Part shown: piece after piece, positions 8,904-17,821 of the stretch
Layout of the letters: the number at the start of each line of letters is the position of its first letter
Numbering within the stretch: the first letter of the stretch is position 1
Assembly (NCBI RefSeq): GCF_000948975.2
Contig: NZ_CP059735.1
Coordinates: 1,736,001-1,800,000 of the forward strand
Direction: 5' to 3'
Source of the DNA: Thalassomonas actiniarum
GTDB lineage: Bacteria; Pseudomonadota; Gammaproteobacteria; Enterobacterales; Alteromonadaceae
Length of the DNA stretch: 64,000 bases
The notes under the pieces: generated by a model
Seen by the model: only the letters and a program-made list of their open reading frames with translations
Databases searched by the model: none
Told to the model about the DNA's origin: nothing
Position numbers and translations under genes: made by a program

Positions 8904-11075
8904 ATGTCCTTTGAAGCAGATGAAGAAATTCTTCAGGATTTTTTAATAGAAGCTGGTGAAATACTCGAATCTCTGTCTGAGCAGTTGGTTGAACTGGAGA
9001 ATGATCCCGATAACGCAGAGCTGCTGAATGCTATTTTTAGGGGATTCCATACCGTTAAGGGCGGGGCCGGATTTTTATCATTAACCGAATTGGTTGATGT
9101 TTGTCACGGCGCAGAAAACATTTTCGATATCTTGCGTAATAACCAGCGTTCGGTGACCTCTGAATTGATGGATGTCATTTTACAGGCGCTCGACTCCATT
9201 AACGAAATGTTTGAAAACGTTAAAGAGCGTATTCCGCTAGAGGCTGCCGAGCCGGAATTACTGGCGGAGCTGCACCGCTTGAGCGTACCAGAAGGAGCTG
9301 CTGAGCCGGTGGCCAATGATGAAGCTCCTGCCGCCGAACCCGAGCCTGCCTTTGAAGAATTTGATCAAGGCGATAATTTTGAGGCGGCAACGGCGGATGA
9401 GCCGGCAGATGCTTCTGATGAAATGACCGAAGATGAATTTGAGCGTTTGCTCGATGAACTCCATGGCAGCGGTAGCCCGGGGGCGAGTGAGCCGGGTAAG
9501 AGCGATGATGCCAACAGCGGTGACATTACCGATGATGAATTTGAGTCGCTGCTTGATGAGCTTCACGGACAAGGGGCATTTTCCCCCGGTGTTGGCGCAC
9601 CGACTGCCACTTCAAGCGGCAGCGATGAAATTAATGACGCCGAATTTGAAGATTTGCTGGATCAGATCCATGGCAAAGGCCAGGCGCCTAAATCGGTAAT
9701 CCCCGCAGCAGATACGGCGCCACCGCCACCTGCCGCTAAAGCCGAGAAAGCTGAGGCTAAACCCAAAGCCGCTCCTAAAGCGGTACCGGCTCCTAAAGCC
9801 GCCCCGGCAGCAGCCAAAAAGGCCGCGAAACCTGCCGCGAAAGGCAGCGATGATAAAAAAGCGCCAGCCACGCCAACCCCGCAAGCAGAAACAACTGTAC
9901 GTGTTGATACCAAGCGTTTGGATCAAATCATGAATATGGTGGGTGAGCTGGTATTGGTGCGTAACCGCCTCACCAGTTTAGGTATGACCAAGGAAGATGA
10001 AGATCTGACCAAGGCCGTTTCCAATTTAGATGCCGTGACCACAGATTTGCAGGGCGCGGTGATGAAAACCCGGATGCAGCCGATTAAGAAGGTCTTTGGC
10101 CGTTTCCCCCGGGTGGTACGGGATCTGGCTCGCAGCCTGAAAAAAGAAATCAAGTTAGTGCTTGAAGGGGAAGAAACCGATTTAGATAAAAACCTGGTGG
10201 AAGCATTAGCGGATCCCCTGGTGCATTTAGTGCGTAACTCGGTCGACCATGGTGTTGAAGAGCCGGACGTACGCCAGTCTTTGGGTAAACCACGCGAAGG
10301 TACGGTGATCCTTTCTGCTTCCCAGGAAGGGGATCATATCCTGTTAACCATCAAAGACGATGGTGCCGGTATGAATGCCGAGAAGCTTAAAGAAATAGCG
10401 ATAGAACGCGGGGTATTAGATGCCGATGCCGCAGCGCGTATGTCGGACAAAGAAGCTTTCAGCCTGATTTTTGCCCCGGGGTTTTCTACCAAAACGGAAA
10501 TCTCCGAAGTCTCCGGCCGTGGTGTCGGCATGGATGTGGTGAAAACTAAGATCACCCAGCTTAACGGTACCGTCAATATTGACTCCGAATTAGGGGTTGG
10601 TACTGTGCTGGAAATCAAGGTGCCGCTGACACTGGCGATCTTGCCGACCCTGATGGTGGTCGTAGGCGAGCAAACCTTTGCGCTGCCGCTTGCCGGGGTT
10701 AATGAGATATTCCATCTCGATTTAACCAATACCAATAGCGTTGATGGCCAGTTGACCATCATAGTCAGGGAAAAAGCGATCCCGCTGTTTTATCTTGACC
10801 AATGGCTGGTGAAAGATTTCGAGGAAAAGAGTCGCGACAAGGGGCATGTGGTTATTGTTCAGTTGGGCAATCAGCAAGTCGGTTTTGTGGTTGACAGCTT
10901 AATTGGCCAGGAAGAAGTGGTGATCAAACCTCTTGATCGCCTGCTTCACGGTACGCCGGGTATGGCGGGGGCAACCATCACCAGCGATGGTGGTATCGCC
11001 CTGATCCTGGATGTTCCTAATATGCTGAAATATTACGCGAAGAAATCGCCAGTAAATAAAAAATTGCGCTCATAA
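8904..11075 (+). CDS. cheA: CheA chemotaxis histidine kinase with repeated linker motif
   Basis: CheA phosphorylates CheY and CheB under control of chemoreceptors and CheW. The 723-residue product has an HPt domain with phosphorylated H49 (FHTVKGGAGF), a long acidic then Ala/Lys/Pro-rich linker (about 130-330), a dimerisation helix pair, the HATPase domain (LVRNSVDHGVE; DDGAGMN; GRGVGMDVV) and a C-terminal CheW-like domain. The linker holds three near-identical 16-residue blocks at residues 173-188, 207-222 and 242-257 (core EFExLLDxxHG). Such a linker is the place where the Vibrio CheA localisation domain binds ParP, which is also encoded here. Confidence 0.97.
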   Translation: MSFEADEEILQDFLIEAGEILESLSEQLVELENDPDNAELLNAIFRGFHTVKGGAGFLSLTELVDVCHGAENIFDILRNNQRSVTSELMDVILQALDSINEMFENVKERIPLEAAEPELLAELHRLSVPEGAAEPVANDEAPAAEPEPAFEEFDQGDNFEAATADEPADASDEMTEDEFERLLDELHGSGSPGASEPGKSDDANSGDITDDEFESLLDELHGQGAFSPGVGAPTATSSGSDEINDAEFEDLLDQIHGKGQAPKSVIPAADTAPPPPAAKAEKAEAKPKAAPKAVPAPKAAPAAAKKAAKPAAKGSDDKKAPATPTPQAETTVRVDTKRLDQIMNMVGELVLVRNRLTSLGMTKEDEDLTKAVSNLDAVTTDLQGAVMKTRMQPIKKVFGRFPRVVRDLARSLKKEIKLVLEGEETDLDKNLVEALADPLVHLVRNSVDHGVEEPDVRQSLGKPREGTVILSASQEGDHILLTIKDDGAGMNAEKLKEIAIERGVLDADAAARMSDKEAFSLIFAPGFSTKTEISEVSGRGVGMDVVKTKITQLNGTVNIDSELGVGTVLEIKVPLTLAILPTLMVVVGEQTFALPLAGVNEIFHLDLTNTNSVDGQLTIIVREKAIPLFYLDQWLVKDFEEKSRDKGHVVIVQLGNQQVGFVVDSLIGQEEVVIKPLDRLLHGTPGMAGATITSDGGIALILDVPNMLKYYAKKSPVNKKLRS
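9420..9674 (+). repeat. Three 16-codon repeats in the cheA linker
   Basis: Codons starting at 9420, 9522 and 9627 encode EMTEDEFERLLDELHG, DITDDEFESLLDELHG and EINDAEFEDLLDQIHG, spaced 34-35 residues apart by Gly/Ser/Pro-rich DNA. They are protein-level repeats; the DNA has diverged at third positions. Each would form a short acidic amphipathic helix. Confidence 0.85.
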
Positions 11076-11089
11076 TAAAGAGAATATGA

Positions 11090-12196
11090 ATGACCTATAA
11101 AATACTCGTTGTTGATGATTCGAGTTTTTTCAGACGTCGTGTCACTGATATCTTAAATAAAGATCCTAATCTCGAAGTGATTGATGTTGCGGTAAACGGC
11201 AAGGAAGCCGTTGAAAAAGCGAAACTTTTAAAGCCAGATGTTATTACTATGGATATCGAGATGCCGGTGTTAAACGGCATTGAGGCGGTTAAGCAGATCA
11301 TGGCTGATTCGCCGGCGGCTATTATCATGTTCTCTTCCCTGACCCACCAGGGGGCGAAAGCCACCCTGGAAGCGCTTGACGCCGGTGCTTTGGACTTTTT
11401 GCCAAAAAAGTTTAATGAAATCGCACAAAATAATGAAGATGCCGGTAGTGTGTTAAGACAGCGGGTTTCTCAGCTGGCCCGGCGCAGGGCTTTTGCTGTG
11501 CGTCGTCCGCTGAGAAGCAGTATAACCCGACCTGACAGGGAAAGCGCTAAAGAGAAGGCTACTGTTGCTCCGGTAAAAGAGACCATTGCCAGCAGAAGAG
11601 CACGTGCTTCCGGCAAGGAGTATAAGCTTCTGGCCATAGGCACATCTACCGGCGGCCCGGTGGCGCTGCAAAAAATACTCACCCAGTTGCCTGCCAATTT
11701 TCCTGTCCCTATTATTATGGTGCAGCATATGCCGGCAGCCTTTACCCAGGCCTTTGCCAACCGTTTGAACTCCCTTTGCAAAATTGAGGTCAAAGAAGCC
11801 AGCGATGGCGACGTGCTCAAGCCGGGCCATGCCTATCTGGCTCCCGGAGGCAGGCAAATGCTGCTGGATGGCAAGGAAAGCAATGCCAGGTTAAAGATTG
11901 TCGATGAGCTGGCGGCGAAAGTGGCTTATAAACCCAGTGTGGATATCAGCTTTGGCTCTGCGGCCAAAGTTTTCCAGGGTAATGTCCTGGGCTTGATCTT
12001 AACTGGTATGGGCTCGGATGGCCGGGAGGGCTCGCGTATGCTTAAAGGCAAAGGCGCGACTATCTGGGCCCAGGATGAAGAAACCAGTGTGGTTTATGGC
12101 ATGCCGCAGGTGGTAACCGCTGCCGGTATTTCCGAATTATCCCTGCCGCTGGATAATTTCGCCGAGTCTATCCTCAAGGAAATGCAGCATGGATAA
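11090..12196 (+). CDS. cheB: CheB chemoreceptor methylesterase/deamidase
   Basis: CheB removes methyl groups from chemoreceptor glutamates when phosphorylated by CheA. The 368-residue product has an N-terminal receiver domain ([11 protein letters not shown]; acceptor Asp in [13 protein letters not shown]) and a C-terminal esterase domain with the catalytic serine in [11 protein letters not shown], histidine in [10 protein letters not shown] and aspartate in TGMGSDG. The linker between the domains is long and Arg-rich. It overlaps the next gene by eight bases, indicating coupling. Confidence 0.96.
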   Translation: MTYKILVVDDSSFFRRRVTDILNKDPNLEVIDVAVNGKEAVEKAKLLKPDVITMDIEMPVLNGIEAVKQIMADSPAAIIMFSSLTHQGAKATLEALDAGALDFLPKKFNEIAQNNEDAGSVLRQRVSQLARRRAFAVRRPLRSSITRPDRESAKEKATVAPVKETIASRRARASGKEYKLLAIGTSTGGPVALQKILTQLPANFPVPIIMVQHMPAAFTQAFANRLNSLCKIEVKEASDGDVLKPGHAYLAPGGRQMLLDGKESNARLKIVDELAAKVAYKPSVDISFGSAAKVFQGNVLGLILTGMGSDGREGSRMLKGKGATIWAQDEETSVVYGMPQVVTAAGISELSLPLDNFAESILKEMQHG

Positions 12197-12935
12197 ACTC
12201 AGTATCGCTGGCCTGGTTATCGCGATTCTGGCAATTTATGTCGGTTTCAGCGTTGAAGGCGGTACTGTTTCTGCATTATTTGAGTTACCGGCGTTTTTAA
12301 TTGTTTTTGGCGGTACCCTCGGGGCGGTCATGCTGCAATCATCCACCAAGCAATTTTTTCATGCCATGTCCCTGCTTAAATGGGTTTTTACCCCGCCGGT
12401 TTATGATATTGACCAAGGGATAAAAAATATTGTCTCCTGGGCCGAAAAAGCACGTGAGTCCGGTTATCTGGCATTGGAGAATATCGCCCTGGATGAAAGA
12501 GATAACTATATCTATAAAGGCCTTAACCTCCTGGTGGATGGCGCTGAAATTGAGAATTTCAGGGTATCACTGGAGCTGGACTTAGAGCTTTACCGGGAGC
12601 ACAATTTGAGATCCGCCCATGTTTTTGAATCTATGGGGGGTTATAGCCCGACCATAGGGATTCTGGGCGCTGTACTTGGCCTGATCCAGGCGCTGGGCAA
12701 TCTCAGTGATCCCGATTTGTTGGGGCAAGGCATTGCCACTGCTTTTGTTGCGACTATCTATGGGGTCGGCTTTGCCAATCTGATATATTTGCCGATAGCC
12801 AATAAGATGAAAGATATTATTCATCAGCAAACCTTATACCGGGAAATGATTGCCGAAGGGCTGATTGCCATTGCTCATGCTGAAAATCCCCATGCCATTG
12901 AAAATAAGCTTTCTGCTTTCAGGTTACAGCAATGA
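12189..12935 (+). CDS. motC: MotA/MotC-type flagellar stator protein
   Basis: This is a MotA/PomA-family proton or sodium channel subunit that generates flagellar torque. The 248-residue product has four hydrophobic segments, with the conserved C-terminal pair in [17 protein letters not shown] and [19 protein letters not shown], and a charged cytoplasmic loop between. It overlaps cheB and the MotB-like gene. A stator pair between cheB and parA is the Pseudomonas motCD arrangement, so I name it motC. Whether it is the only stator or a second one cannot be told from this window. Confidence 0.9.
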   Translation: MDKLSIAGLVIAILAIYVGFSVEGGTVSALFELPAFLIVFGGTLGAVMLQSSTKQFFHAMSLLKWVFTPPVYDIDQGIKNIVSWAEKARESGYLALENIALDERDNYIYKGLNLLVDGAEIENFRVSLELDLELYREHNLRSAHVFESMGGYSPTIGILGAVLGLIQALGNLSDPDLLGQGIATAFVATIYGVGFANLIYLPIANKMKDIIHQQTLYREMIAEGLIAIAHAENPHAIENKLSAFRLQQ

Positions 12936-13903
12936 ACCGGTCCCGCAGCAGAAGGCACAGTGTCGAGCATGACGATGTTCATCGCTGGCTGGTGTCTTAT
13001 GCCGATTATATGACCCTGCTGTTTGCCTTGTTTGTGGTGTTATATGCCATGGCGATCGTGCATGATAAGCCTTTTGAAACTATTACCGAGTCTTTGGGAC
13101 GGGTATTCCAGGCGGATCAGCCGCTCACCCAAAATAAGGGGCATGGCGACGATATTTTGCTGGTGAATACAAAAAAAAGCAATAAACCCCTGTACGGTGA
13201 TGGTTTGCTTGAAGACCCCGGCCCTGAGCTGTATGAAGGTGAAAACGAACTTTCCAATATTAAAGACAGCCAGGTCGGCTCCAACTTATCCGCGCTGGAA
13301 GAAGAGTTACATGCGGCCTTATTTGAGCTGGAGCAGTCGGGTTATGCCAAAATGCAAATTGACGGCGACTGGCTGGAAATAGAATTAAACAGCGGTTTGT
13401 TATTCCCGAGCGGTTCGTCGTCGGCGACCCTGGCGGCAAAATCTATCTTAACGGAAATATATAAGGTAATAGGCCCGGCGACTAACTTTATCCGTATTCG
13501 GGGTTATACTGATAACCAACCGATTAATAATGAGATTTTTTCGTCAAACTGGGAGTTATCGGTTTATCGCGCCACCGCGATTTTACGCATGCTGGAACAA
13601 ATGTCCCTTAACCCGGCCCGCATGGCAATAGAAGGTTATGGCCAGTATTATCCGAGTGCCGACAACAGTACCGCACAAGGGCGTGCACAAAACCGTAAAG
13701 TGGTGATAGCCATTTCTAAGTATGGCCTGCAGCAGGCGAAGTTGCCGGAAGAGCCGGGGATAGCAGTAGAGAACTTGCAAAACCAGGTACTGAAAACTGA
13801 GTCGGCGGCCGGGGAAGATGCGGTCAAAATCATTCAACTGGAAAGTGGCGGCATTCGTATCACCACCCGGGATGAAGAACAACAACCAGAACCAGATAAT
13901 TAG
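12932..13903 (+). CDS. motD: MotB/MotD-type flagellar stator protein
   Basis: MotB-family proteins anchor the stator to peptidoglycan. The 323-residue product has a basic N-terminus, one membrane helix (WLVSYADYMTLLFALFVVL) containing the conserved channel aspartate, a plug/linker region, and an OmpA-like peptidoglycan-binding domain (IRGYTDNQPINNEIFSSNWELS; IEGYGQYYP). The tail after about residue 265 is extended and acidic. The start overlaps the MotC-like stop by four bases. The N-terminus resembles Pseudomonas MotD. Confidence 0.92.
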   Translation: MNRSRSRRHSVEHDDVHRWLVSYADYMTLLFALFVVLYAMAIVHDKPFETITESLGRVFQADQPLTQNKGHGDDILLVNTKKSNKPLYGDGLLEDPGPELYEGENELSNIKDSQVGSNLSALEEELHAALFELEQSGYAKMQIDGDWLEIELNSGLLFPSGSSSATLAAKSILTEIYKVIGPATNFIRIRGYTDNQPINNEIFSSNWELSVYRATAILRMLEQMSLNPARMAIEGYGQYYPSADNSTAQGRAQNRKVVIAISKYGLQQAKLPEEPGIAVENLQNQVLKTESAAGEDAVKIIQLESGGIRITTRDEEQQPEPDN

Positions 13904-13912
13904 GATGCAGCC

Positions 13913-14689
13913 TTGGTCATTTGGACGATAGCAAATCAAAAAGGCGGCGTGGGTAAAACGACGTCTACCATAACATTAGGTGGCTTACTGGCCGAGCAGG
14001 GGCACAGGGTCTTATTAGTAGATACCGATCCCCATGCGTCGTTAAGCTATTATTTTGGCATAGAATCTGAGGATCTCGAGCTCAGTGTCTTTGACTTGTT
14101 TGTTCAGGTCTCCACCAAAGAGCAAATAGAGCAAAGCCTGTGCCCGACCCGGTATGAAAATATCGATATCCTGCCGGCGACGATGGCATTGGCGACCTTA
14201 GACCGCTCCCTCGGCAGTAAAGGCGGTATGGGCTTAGTATTAAAAAAGGCCATGGAGCAACTGAGGGACGAATATGATTATGTGCTGATGGACTGCCCGC
14301 CGGTGCTCGGGGTCTTGATGGTTAATGCCCTGGCCGCGTCAGATCGTATTTTAGTGCCGGTGCAAACGGAGTTTCTTGCCCTTAAAGGTCTGGATAGGAT
14401 GATGAAAACCCTGGATATCATGCAGGGAGAGCAGGACAAGCCTTTTTCCTATACCATTATCCCGACCATGTATGATAAAAGGACCAAGGCATCCCTGCTG
14501 GCATATCGGTCTTTGCAGGAAATGTACGGGGAAAAGGTCTGGTCAAGTGTGGTGCCGATCGACACTAATTTCAGGAATGCCAGCGTTGAGCAAAAAGTCC
14601 CGTCAGATTATGCACATTCAACACGCGGCGTATATGCTTATAAAAAACTGTTAAATTATTTGATGAATTTGCCTGCGGTGAACAGATAA
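13913..14689 (+). CDS. parC: ParA-family ATPase ParC, positions chemotaxis arrays
   Basis: ParC is the ParA-like ATPase that brings chemotaxis clusters to the cell pole in vibrios and relatives. The 258-residue product has the ParA Walker A (NQKGGVGKTTSTI), a switch region (LVDTDPHASLSYYFG) and DCPPVLGVLMVNAL. The start is TTG at 13913, nine bases after the motD stop, with AGGA at 13902-13905 giving good spacing; the product then begins MVIWTIANQKGG as in the family. It is next to the gene for its partner ParP, whose start follows the stop directly. Confidence 0.92.
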   Translation: MVIWTIANQKGGVGKTTSTITLGGLLAEQGHRVLLVDTDPHASLSYYFGIESEDLELSVFDLFVQVSTKEQIEQSLCPTRYENIDILPATMALATLDRSLGSKGGMGLVLKKAMEQLRDEYDYVLMDCPPVLGVLMVNALAASDRILVPVQTEFLALKGLDRMMKTLDIMQGEQDKPFSYTIIPTMYDKRTKASLLAYRSLQEMYGEKVWSSVVPIDTNFRNASVEQKVPSDYAHSTRGVYAYKKLLNYLMNLPAVNR

Positions 14690-15478
14690 ATGAGTAAACC
14701 TTTAGCGGCCAGTAAAAAAGTGATGCAAAATTATCTGTCGGAATTATTGACGGATGAAAGCGCTGAACCGGCACAAACAAGTGAAAAAGAACAAAAGCTG
14801 GAAAAGCTGCTGCAAAATGTTGCTGCGCCCCAGGCGGAACTGCCGCCCAGGGCCTTGTCACGTAAACGGAAAATTACGGTTAAGGCAAAAGTCAAGACGG
14901 CAGAAGTTGCCGAGCCGGAAAAAGTCCTGCCAGTTGTTGAACCTAAAGTCGAACAGCTTGAGCAAGAGCAAGCGCTGCGCACCCGAAAAAGTGAAGGGCC
15001 GCTGAAAGTTAAGACTGAGGCCAGTTATCGCAAGGGCAGTTTTCAGGCCTTGTTTTTTGAAGTTGCCGGCCTGGTGATTGCCGTGCCCCTGATTGAACTG
15101 GGGGGCATACATAATATGGACAAAACCAGTACCCTGATGGGAAAGCCGCCCTGGTTTAAAGGGGTGATGATCCACAGGGAAGAGCAAATCCAGGTGGTGG
15201 ATACCGCCTTGTGGGTAATGCCGGAAAAATGTGATCAAAAACTAAAAGAATCGCTAAACTATCAATATGTTGTTATGTTAAGTAATACACACTGGGGTCT
15301 GATGGCGGAATCTTTGGTGGATACCGTGACCCTGGAGCAGGAAGATGTCAAGTGGTTAGATGCCCCGAGTAAGCGTCCGTGGTTAGCCGGCTTAGTAAAA
15401 GATCGTATGTGTGCTCTGCTTGATGTGGTGGAGCTGACGAAATTACTTGATCAGGGGATGAGTATAAATCAGGAATAA
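14690..15478 (+). CDS. parP: ParP, CheW-like polar array adaptor
   Basis: ParP couples the ParC gradient to chemotaxis arrays by binding ParC, CheA and receptors. The 262-residue product has a low-complexity, charged N-terminal half (about 1-115, Glu/Lys/Ala/Pro-rich, with the start MSKPLAASKKVMQNYLSELL) and a C-terminal CheW-like domain (ALFFEVAGLVIAVPLIELGG; FKGVMIHREEQIQVVDTALWVM). It follows parC with no gap and precedes cheW. The Pseudomonas equivalent is the CheW-like gene between the ParA gene and cheW. Confidence 0.9.
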   Translation: MSKPLAASKKVMQNYLSELLTDESAEPAQTSEKEQKLEKLLQNVAAPQAELPPRALSRKRKITVKAKVKTAEVAEPEKVLPVVEPKVEQLEQEQALRTRKSEGPLKVKTEASYRKGSFQALFFEVAGLVIAVPLIELGGIHNMDKTSTLMGKPPWFKGVMIHREEQIQVVDTALWVMPEKCDQKLKESLNYQYVVMLSNTHWGLMAESLVDTVTLEQEDVKWLDAPSKRPWLAGLVKDRMCALLDVVELTKLLDQGMSINQE

Positions 15479-15485
15479 TAGTGAT

Positions 15486-15512
15486 TAAATTAGTGATGGA
15501 ACTCGCTGATTT
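15486..15512 (+). promoter_or_regulatory. Candidate sigma-28 (FliA) promoter before cheW
   Basis: TAAATTAG, an 11-base spacer and GCTGATTT match the FliA consensus TAAAGTTT-N11-GCCGATAA at about 10 of 16 positions with exact spacing. It lies 41 bases before the cheW start, in the 74-base parP-cheW gap. fliA is encoded in the same cluster. The match is moderate. Confidence 0.35.
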
Positions 15513-15552
15513 AATTAATATAACAGGATTGATAAATTGAGAGGCTAGTTGT

Positions 15553-16047
15553 ATGTCTGACGAGAGACGCAATGCAAGTGAAAAAGTAGATACTAATGAT
15601 GAGGTGCTTCAATGGGTGACCTTTAAATTGGAGAAGGAAACCTACGGCATTAATGTGATGCAGGTGCAAGAAGTGCTGCGTTACAGTGAGATTGCCCCTG
15701 TGCCCGGCGCGCCCAGTTATGTGCTGGGGATCATCAATTTACGGGGGAATGTCGTGACTGTGATCGACACCCGCATCCGCTTTGGTCTGGAAACGACGGA
15801 AGTGACGGATAATACCCGGGTGGTGATCATAGAAGCAGAAAAACAGGTGATTGGTATCCTGGTTGACAGTGTCGCGGAGGTGGTTTACCTGAGGGCTTCT
15901 GAAATCGACATCGCACCGAATGTCGGCAATGATGAAAGTGCTAAATTTATCCAGGGGGTGTCGAACCGTGAAGGCGAATTGCTTATCCTGGTGGACTTGA
16001 ATAAGCTCTTGTCGGATGATGAATGGGATGAACTGAAACAGTTTTAG
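15553..16047 (+). CDS. cheW: CheW chemotaxis coupling protein
   Basis: CheW links chemoreceptors to CheA. The 164-residue product is a single CheW domain: VTFKLEKETYGINVMQVQEVLRY, then PGAPSYVLGIINLRGNVVTVID, and the C-terminal LLILVDLNKLL. Length is normal for the family. It has a possible FliA promoter in front and a strong intrinsic terminator 18 bases after its stop, so the main che transcript probably ends here. Confidence 0.96.
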   Translation: MSDERRNASEKVDTNDEVLQWVTFKLEKETYGINVMQVQEVLRYSEIAPVPGAPSYVLGIINLRGNVVTVIDTRIRFGLETTEVTDNTRVVIIEAEKQVIGILVDSVAEVVYLRASEIDIAPNVGNDESAKFIQGVSNREGELLILVDLNKLLSDDEWDELKQF

Positions 16048-16064
16048 TCGCTGATTTTTGTTAT

Positions 16065-16091
16065 AAAAAGCCTGCGTTGCGGGCTTTTTTT
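16065..16091 (+). terminator. Intrinsic terminator after cheW
   Basis: An 11-bp stem (AAAAAGCCTGC pairing with GCGGGCTTTTT, one G-T pair) with loop GTT, followed by a run of T residues to 16091. It would end the che transcript. The next gene has its own strong ribosome site and could be reached by read-through. Confidence 0.85.
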
Positions 16092-16108
16092 ATGGAGGGA
16101 GAATTATT

Positions 16109-16567
16109 TTGTCGTTAACTGTTGTGATCCTGGCTGTTGTTGCGGTTATTGTTTTGCTTGTGGTGCTGGCGCTTTATTTTGCTTTAAAGTCGCTGAAAGC
16201 TAAATTAATGCTGTTGGAAGCGCAGGTTCAGGCATATCCCCTGTTGATGGAAGAACTGCAAGCCAGTGTTGCCGAGCAGCAGGCCCTGATGGCGGCTATG
16301 GATGAAAAGCATGACCATAGGGGCACAGAACATGAGCAAGTGTCAAAACAACTGACCCACAGGGTTAAAGTGGTGCAGGATGAGCTGGCTAAGCTCAAAG
16401 AAATGTTTGAGCAGCACCAGGATCAGCAACCGGAAGACAAACTCTATAGCCGGGCATATAAACTGGCGGAATTAGGGGCTGATGTCGAAGAAATCATCAA
16501 TGAATGCGACTTGCCGCGGGCGGAAGCCGAAATGCTGCTTTCCGTATATAAGAAAAAAATCCGCTAA
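16109..16567 (+). CDS. DUF2802 membrane-anchored protein of the chemotaxis cluster
   Basis: A DUF2802-type protein of unknown biochemical role, found after cheW in many polar-flagellum clusters. The 152-residue product has one N-terminal membrane helix (VVILAVVAVIVLLVVLALYF), a coiled-coil-like middle rich in Gln/Glu/Leu, and a conserved C-terminal helical motif (YKLAELGADVEEIINECDL, then AEAEMLLSVYKK) that resembles a small helix-turn-helix. The start is TTG at 16109, supported by GGAGGGAG at 16094-16101. It lies after the cheW terminator. Confidence 0.8.
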   Translation: MSLTVVILAVVAVIVLLVVLALYFALKSLKAKLMLLEAQVQAYPLLMEELQASVAEQQALMAAMDEKHDHRGTEHEQVSKQLTHRVKVVQDELAKLKEMFEQHQDQQPEDKLYSRAYKLAELGADVEEIINECDLPRAEAEMLLSVYKKKIR

Positions 16568-16697
16568 TAGCCCTTTACCTTTGACTTCGTAAGGATTTTT
16601 CTTACATTTTCTAACAAGTATTTGACACTTGCGAACATAAATTCTCGGCGAAAAGATGTGGCAAAAGCAACAGCCGTGATAAACTACCCACCTTTAC

Positions 16698-16711
16698 TTG
16701 ATCAAGATCAG
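16698..16711. promoter_or_regulatory. FNR/CRP-type palindrome before mlaA
   Basis: TTGATCAAGATCAG fits the FNR box TTGAT-N4-ATCAA with one mismatch in the last base. It is 22 bases before the likely mlaA start, so if used it would act as a repressor site or lie just downstream of the promoter. A chance match is quite possible. Confidence 0.25.
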
Positions 16712-16732
16712 AGCAAATCTAAGGGAATTTTT

Positions 16733-17545
16733 GTGCAACTTTATTTTACTCAACTGATTACCAGGGGTTTTAGCAGCGTCAGGCAACTGGCTGCGCCTGC
16801 TTTAATGATTTTTTTATCGCTGCTACTTAGCGCCTGCTCAAGCACTTCCGCAATCAGCGATGGCGATAGCCGGGATCCGCTGGAGCCGGTTAACCGGCCG
16901 TTTTGGACTTTTACCTGGGATTATGCTGATAAATATGTGATCAAGCCGACTTCTGAAGCTTATAGTGACTATACACCGACGTTTTTACGTTCCGGTCTTT
17001 ATAATATGGCGCTTAACCTGAATGAGCCGTCAACGATCATCAATAATTTACTGCAGTTAAAATTTAGCGAGGCGGCATCGAGCACCGGGCGTTTCGTGCT
17101 TAATTCCACTATCGGTATGCTGGGCTTTTTTGATCCCGCCAGTGACTTTGGCTGGAACAGGGAGCAGGAAGAGTTCGGTGAAGTCCTTGGCAAGTATGGC
17201 GTTGGCGATGGCCCCTATCTGGTGGTGCCGGCACTGGGGCCAAGCTCGGTCAGGGAAGAAGCGGGTGACTTTGTCGACCGTTATTACTGGCCGCTGGCGG
17301 TTATTGATTTCTGGCCAAACATGCTGCGCTCTGCGGTTATAGGTTTGGAAAAACGGGTGGCACTGGCTGATCAGGAACAGTTGATCATTGAGTCAGTCGA
17401 TTCTTATGAATTTGTTAAAAATGCCTATTTTCAGAATATGAATTATAAGGTGCATGACGGTAACCCGCCAATTGTGGTCGATGAAGAGGAAGAAGCTGAA
17501 ATTGAAGCCTTTCTCGATGAATTTGAAGACGAAATTGAAGAATAA
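16733..17545 (+). CDS. mlaA: MlaA (VacJ) outer-membrane lipoprotein
   Basis: MlaA removes mislocalised phospholipids from the outer leaflet of the outer membrane and passes them to MlaC. The product has a lipoprotein signal ending at LLLSAC (Cys about residue 35), then the family block DPLEPVNRPFWTFTWDYADKY and NEPSTIINNLLQLKF. The C-terminal tail is strongly acidic. The frame is open from TTG 16622, but GTG 16733 has an AAGGGA site with proper spacing and gives a normal signal peptide, so I choose it (270 residues). The gene stands alone between the che and surface loci. Confidence 0.9.
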   Translation: MQLYFTQLITRGFSSVRQLAAPALMIFLSLLLSACSSTSAISDGDSRDPLEPVNRPFWTFTWDYADKYVIKPTSEAYSDYTPTFLRSGLYNMALNLNEPSTIINNLLQLKFSEAASSTGRFVLNSTIGMLGFFDPASDFGWNREQEEFGEVLGKYGVGDGPYLVVPALGPSSVREEAGDFVDRYYWPLAVIDFWPNMLRSAVIGLEKRVALADQEQLIIESVDSYEFVKNAYFQNMNYKVHDGNPPIVVDEEEEAEIEAFLDEFEDEIEE

Positions 17546-17821
17546 GGCCTGAGTAATCATTCACTTCTATCAGGTAGGCGCTTTAGCCTGCTTGACAGAA
17601 GCGGAAATCAGATAATCATTCTTTCTAATAATAGATTACTTCTATTTTCTTTTTTTAAATCTTGCTCTTTTCGACTCCCGGAATCATGAGTGTACTCCTA
17701 GGGCTTGAATTTCAGTAAAAAAGTTCCTTTTAGGAAATAGACTATGGTGCTAAACTGCGGCTCAAAATCAGCATTTACTTGCTTTAACCCCTTTATTTGA
17801 ACAGGACGTGGCATTTTCTAA

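Noticed and set aside
16622-16732. 37-residue N-terminal extension of MlaA from TTG 16622
   Set aside because: It would place the lipoprotein signal internally; GTG 16733 with a ribosome site gives a standard signal peptide.
17546-17821. JUMPStart/ops element before the SLBB gene
   Set aside because: I looked for GGCGGTAGC-type sequences; only GGTAGGCGCTTTAGC is present, which does not fit the ops consensus.
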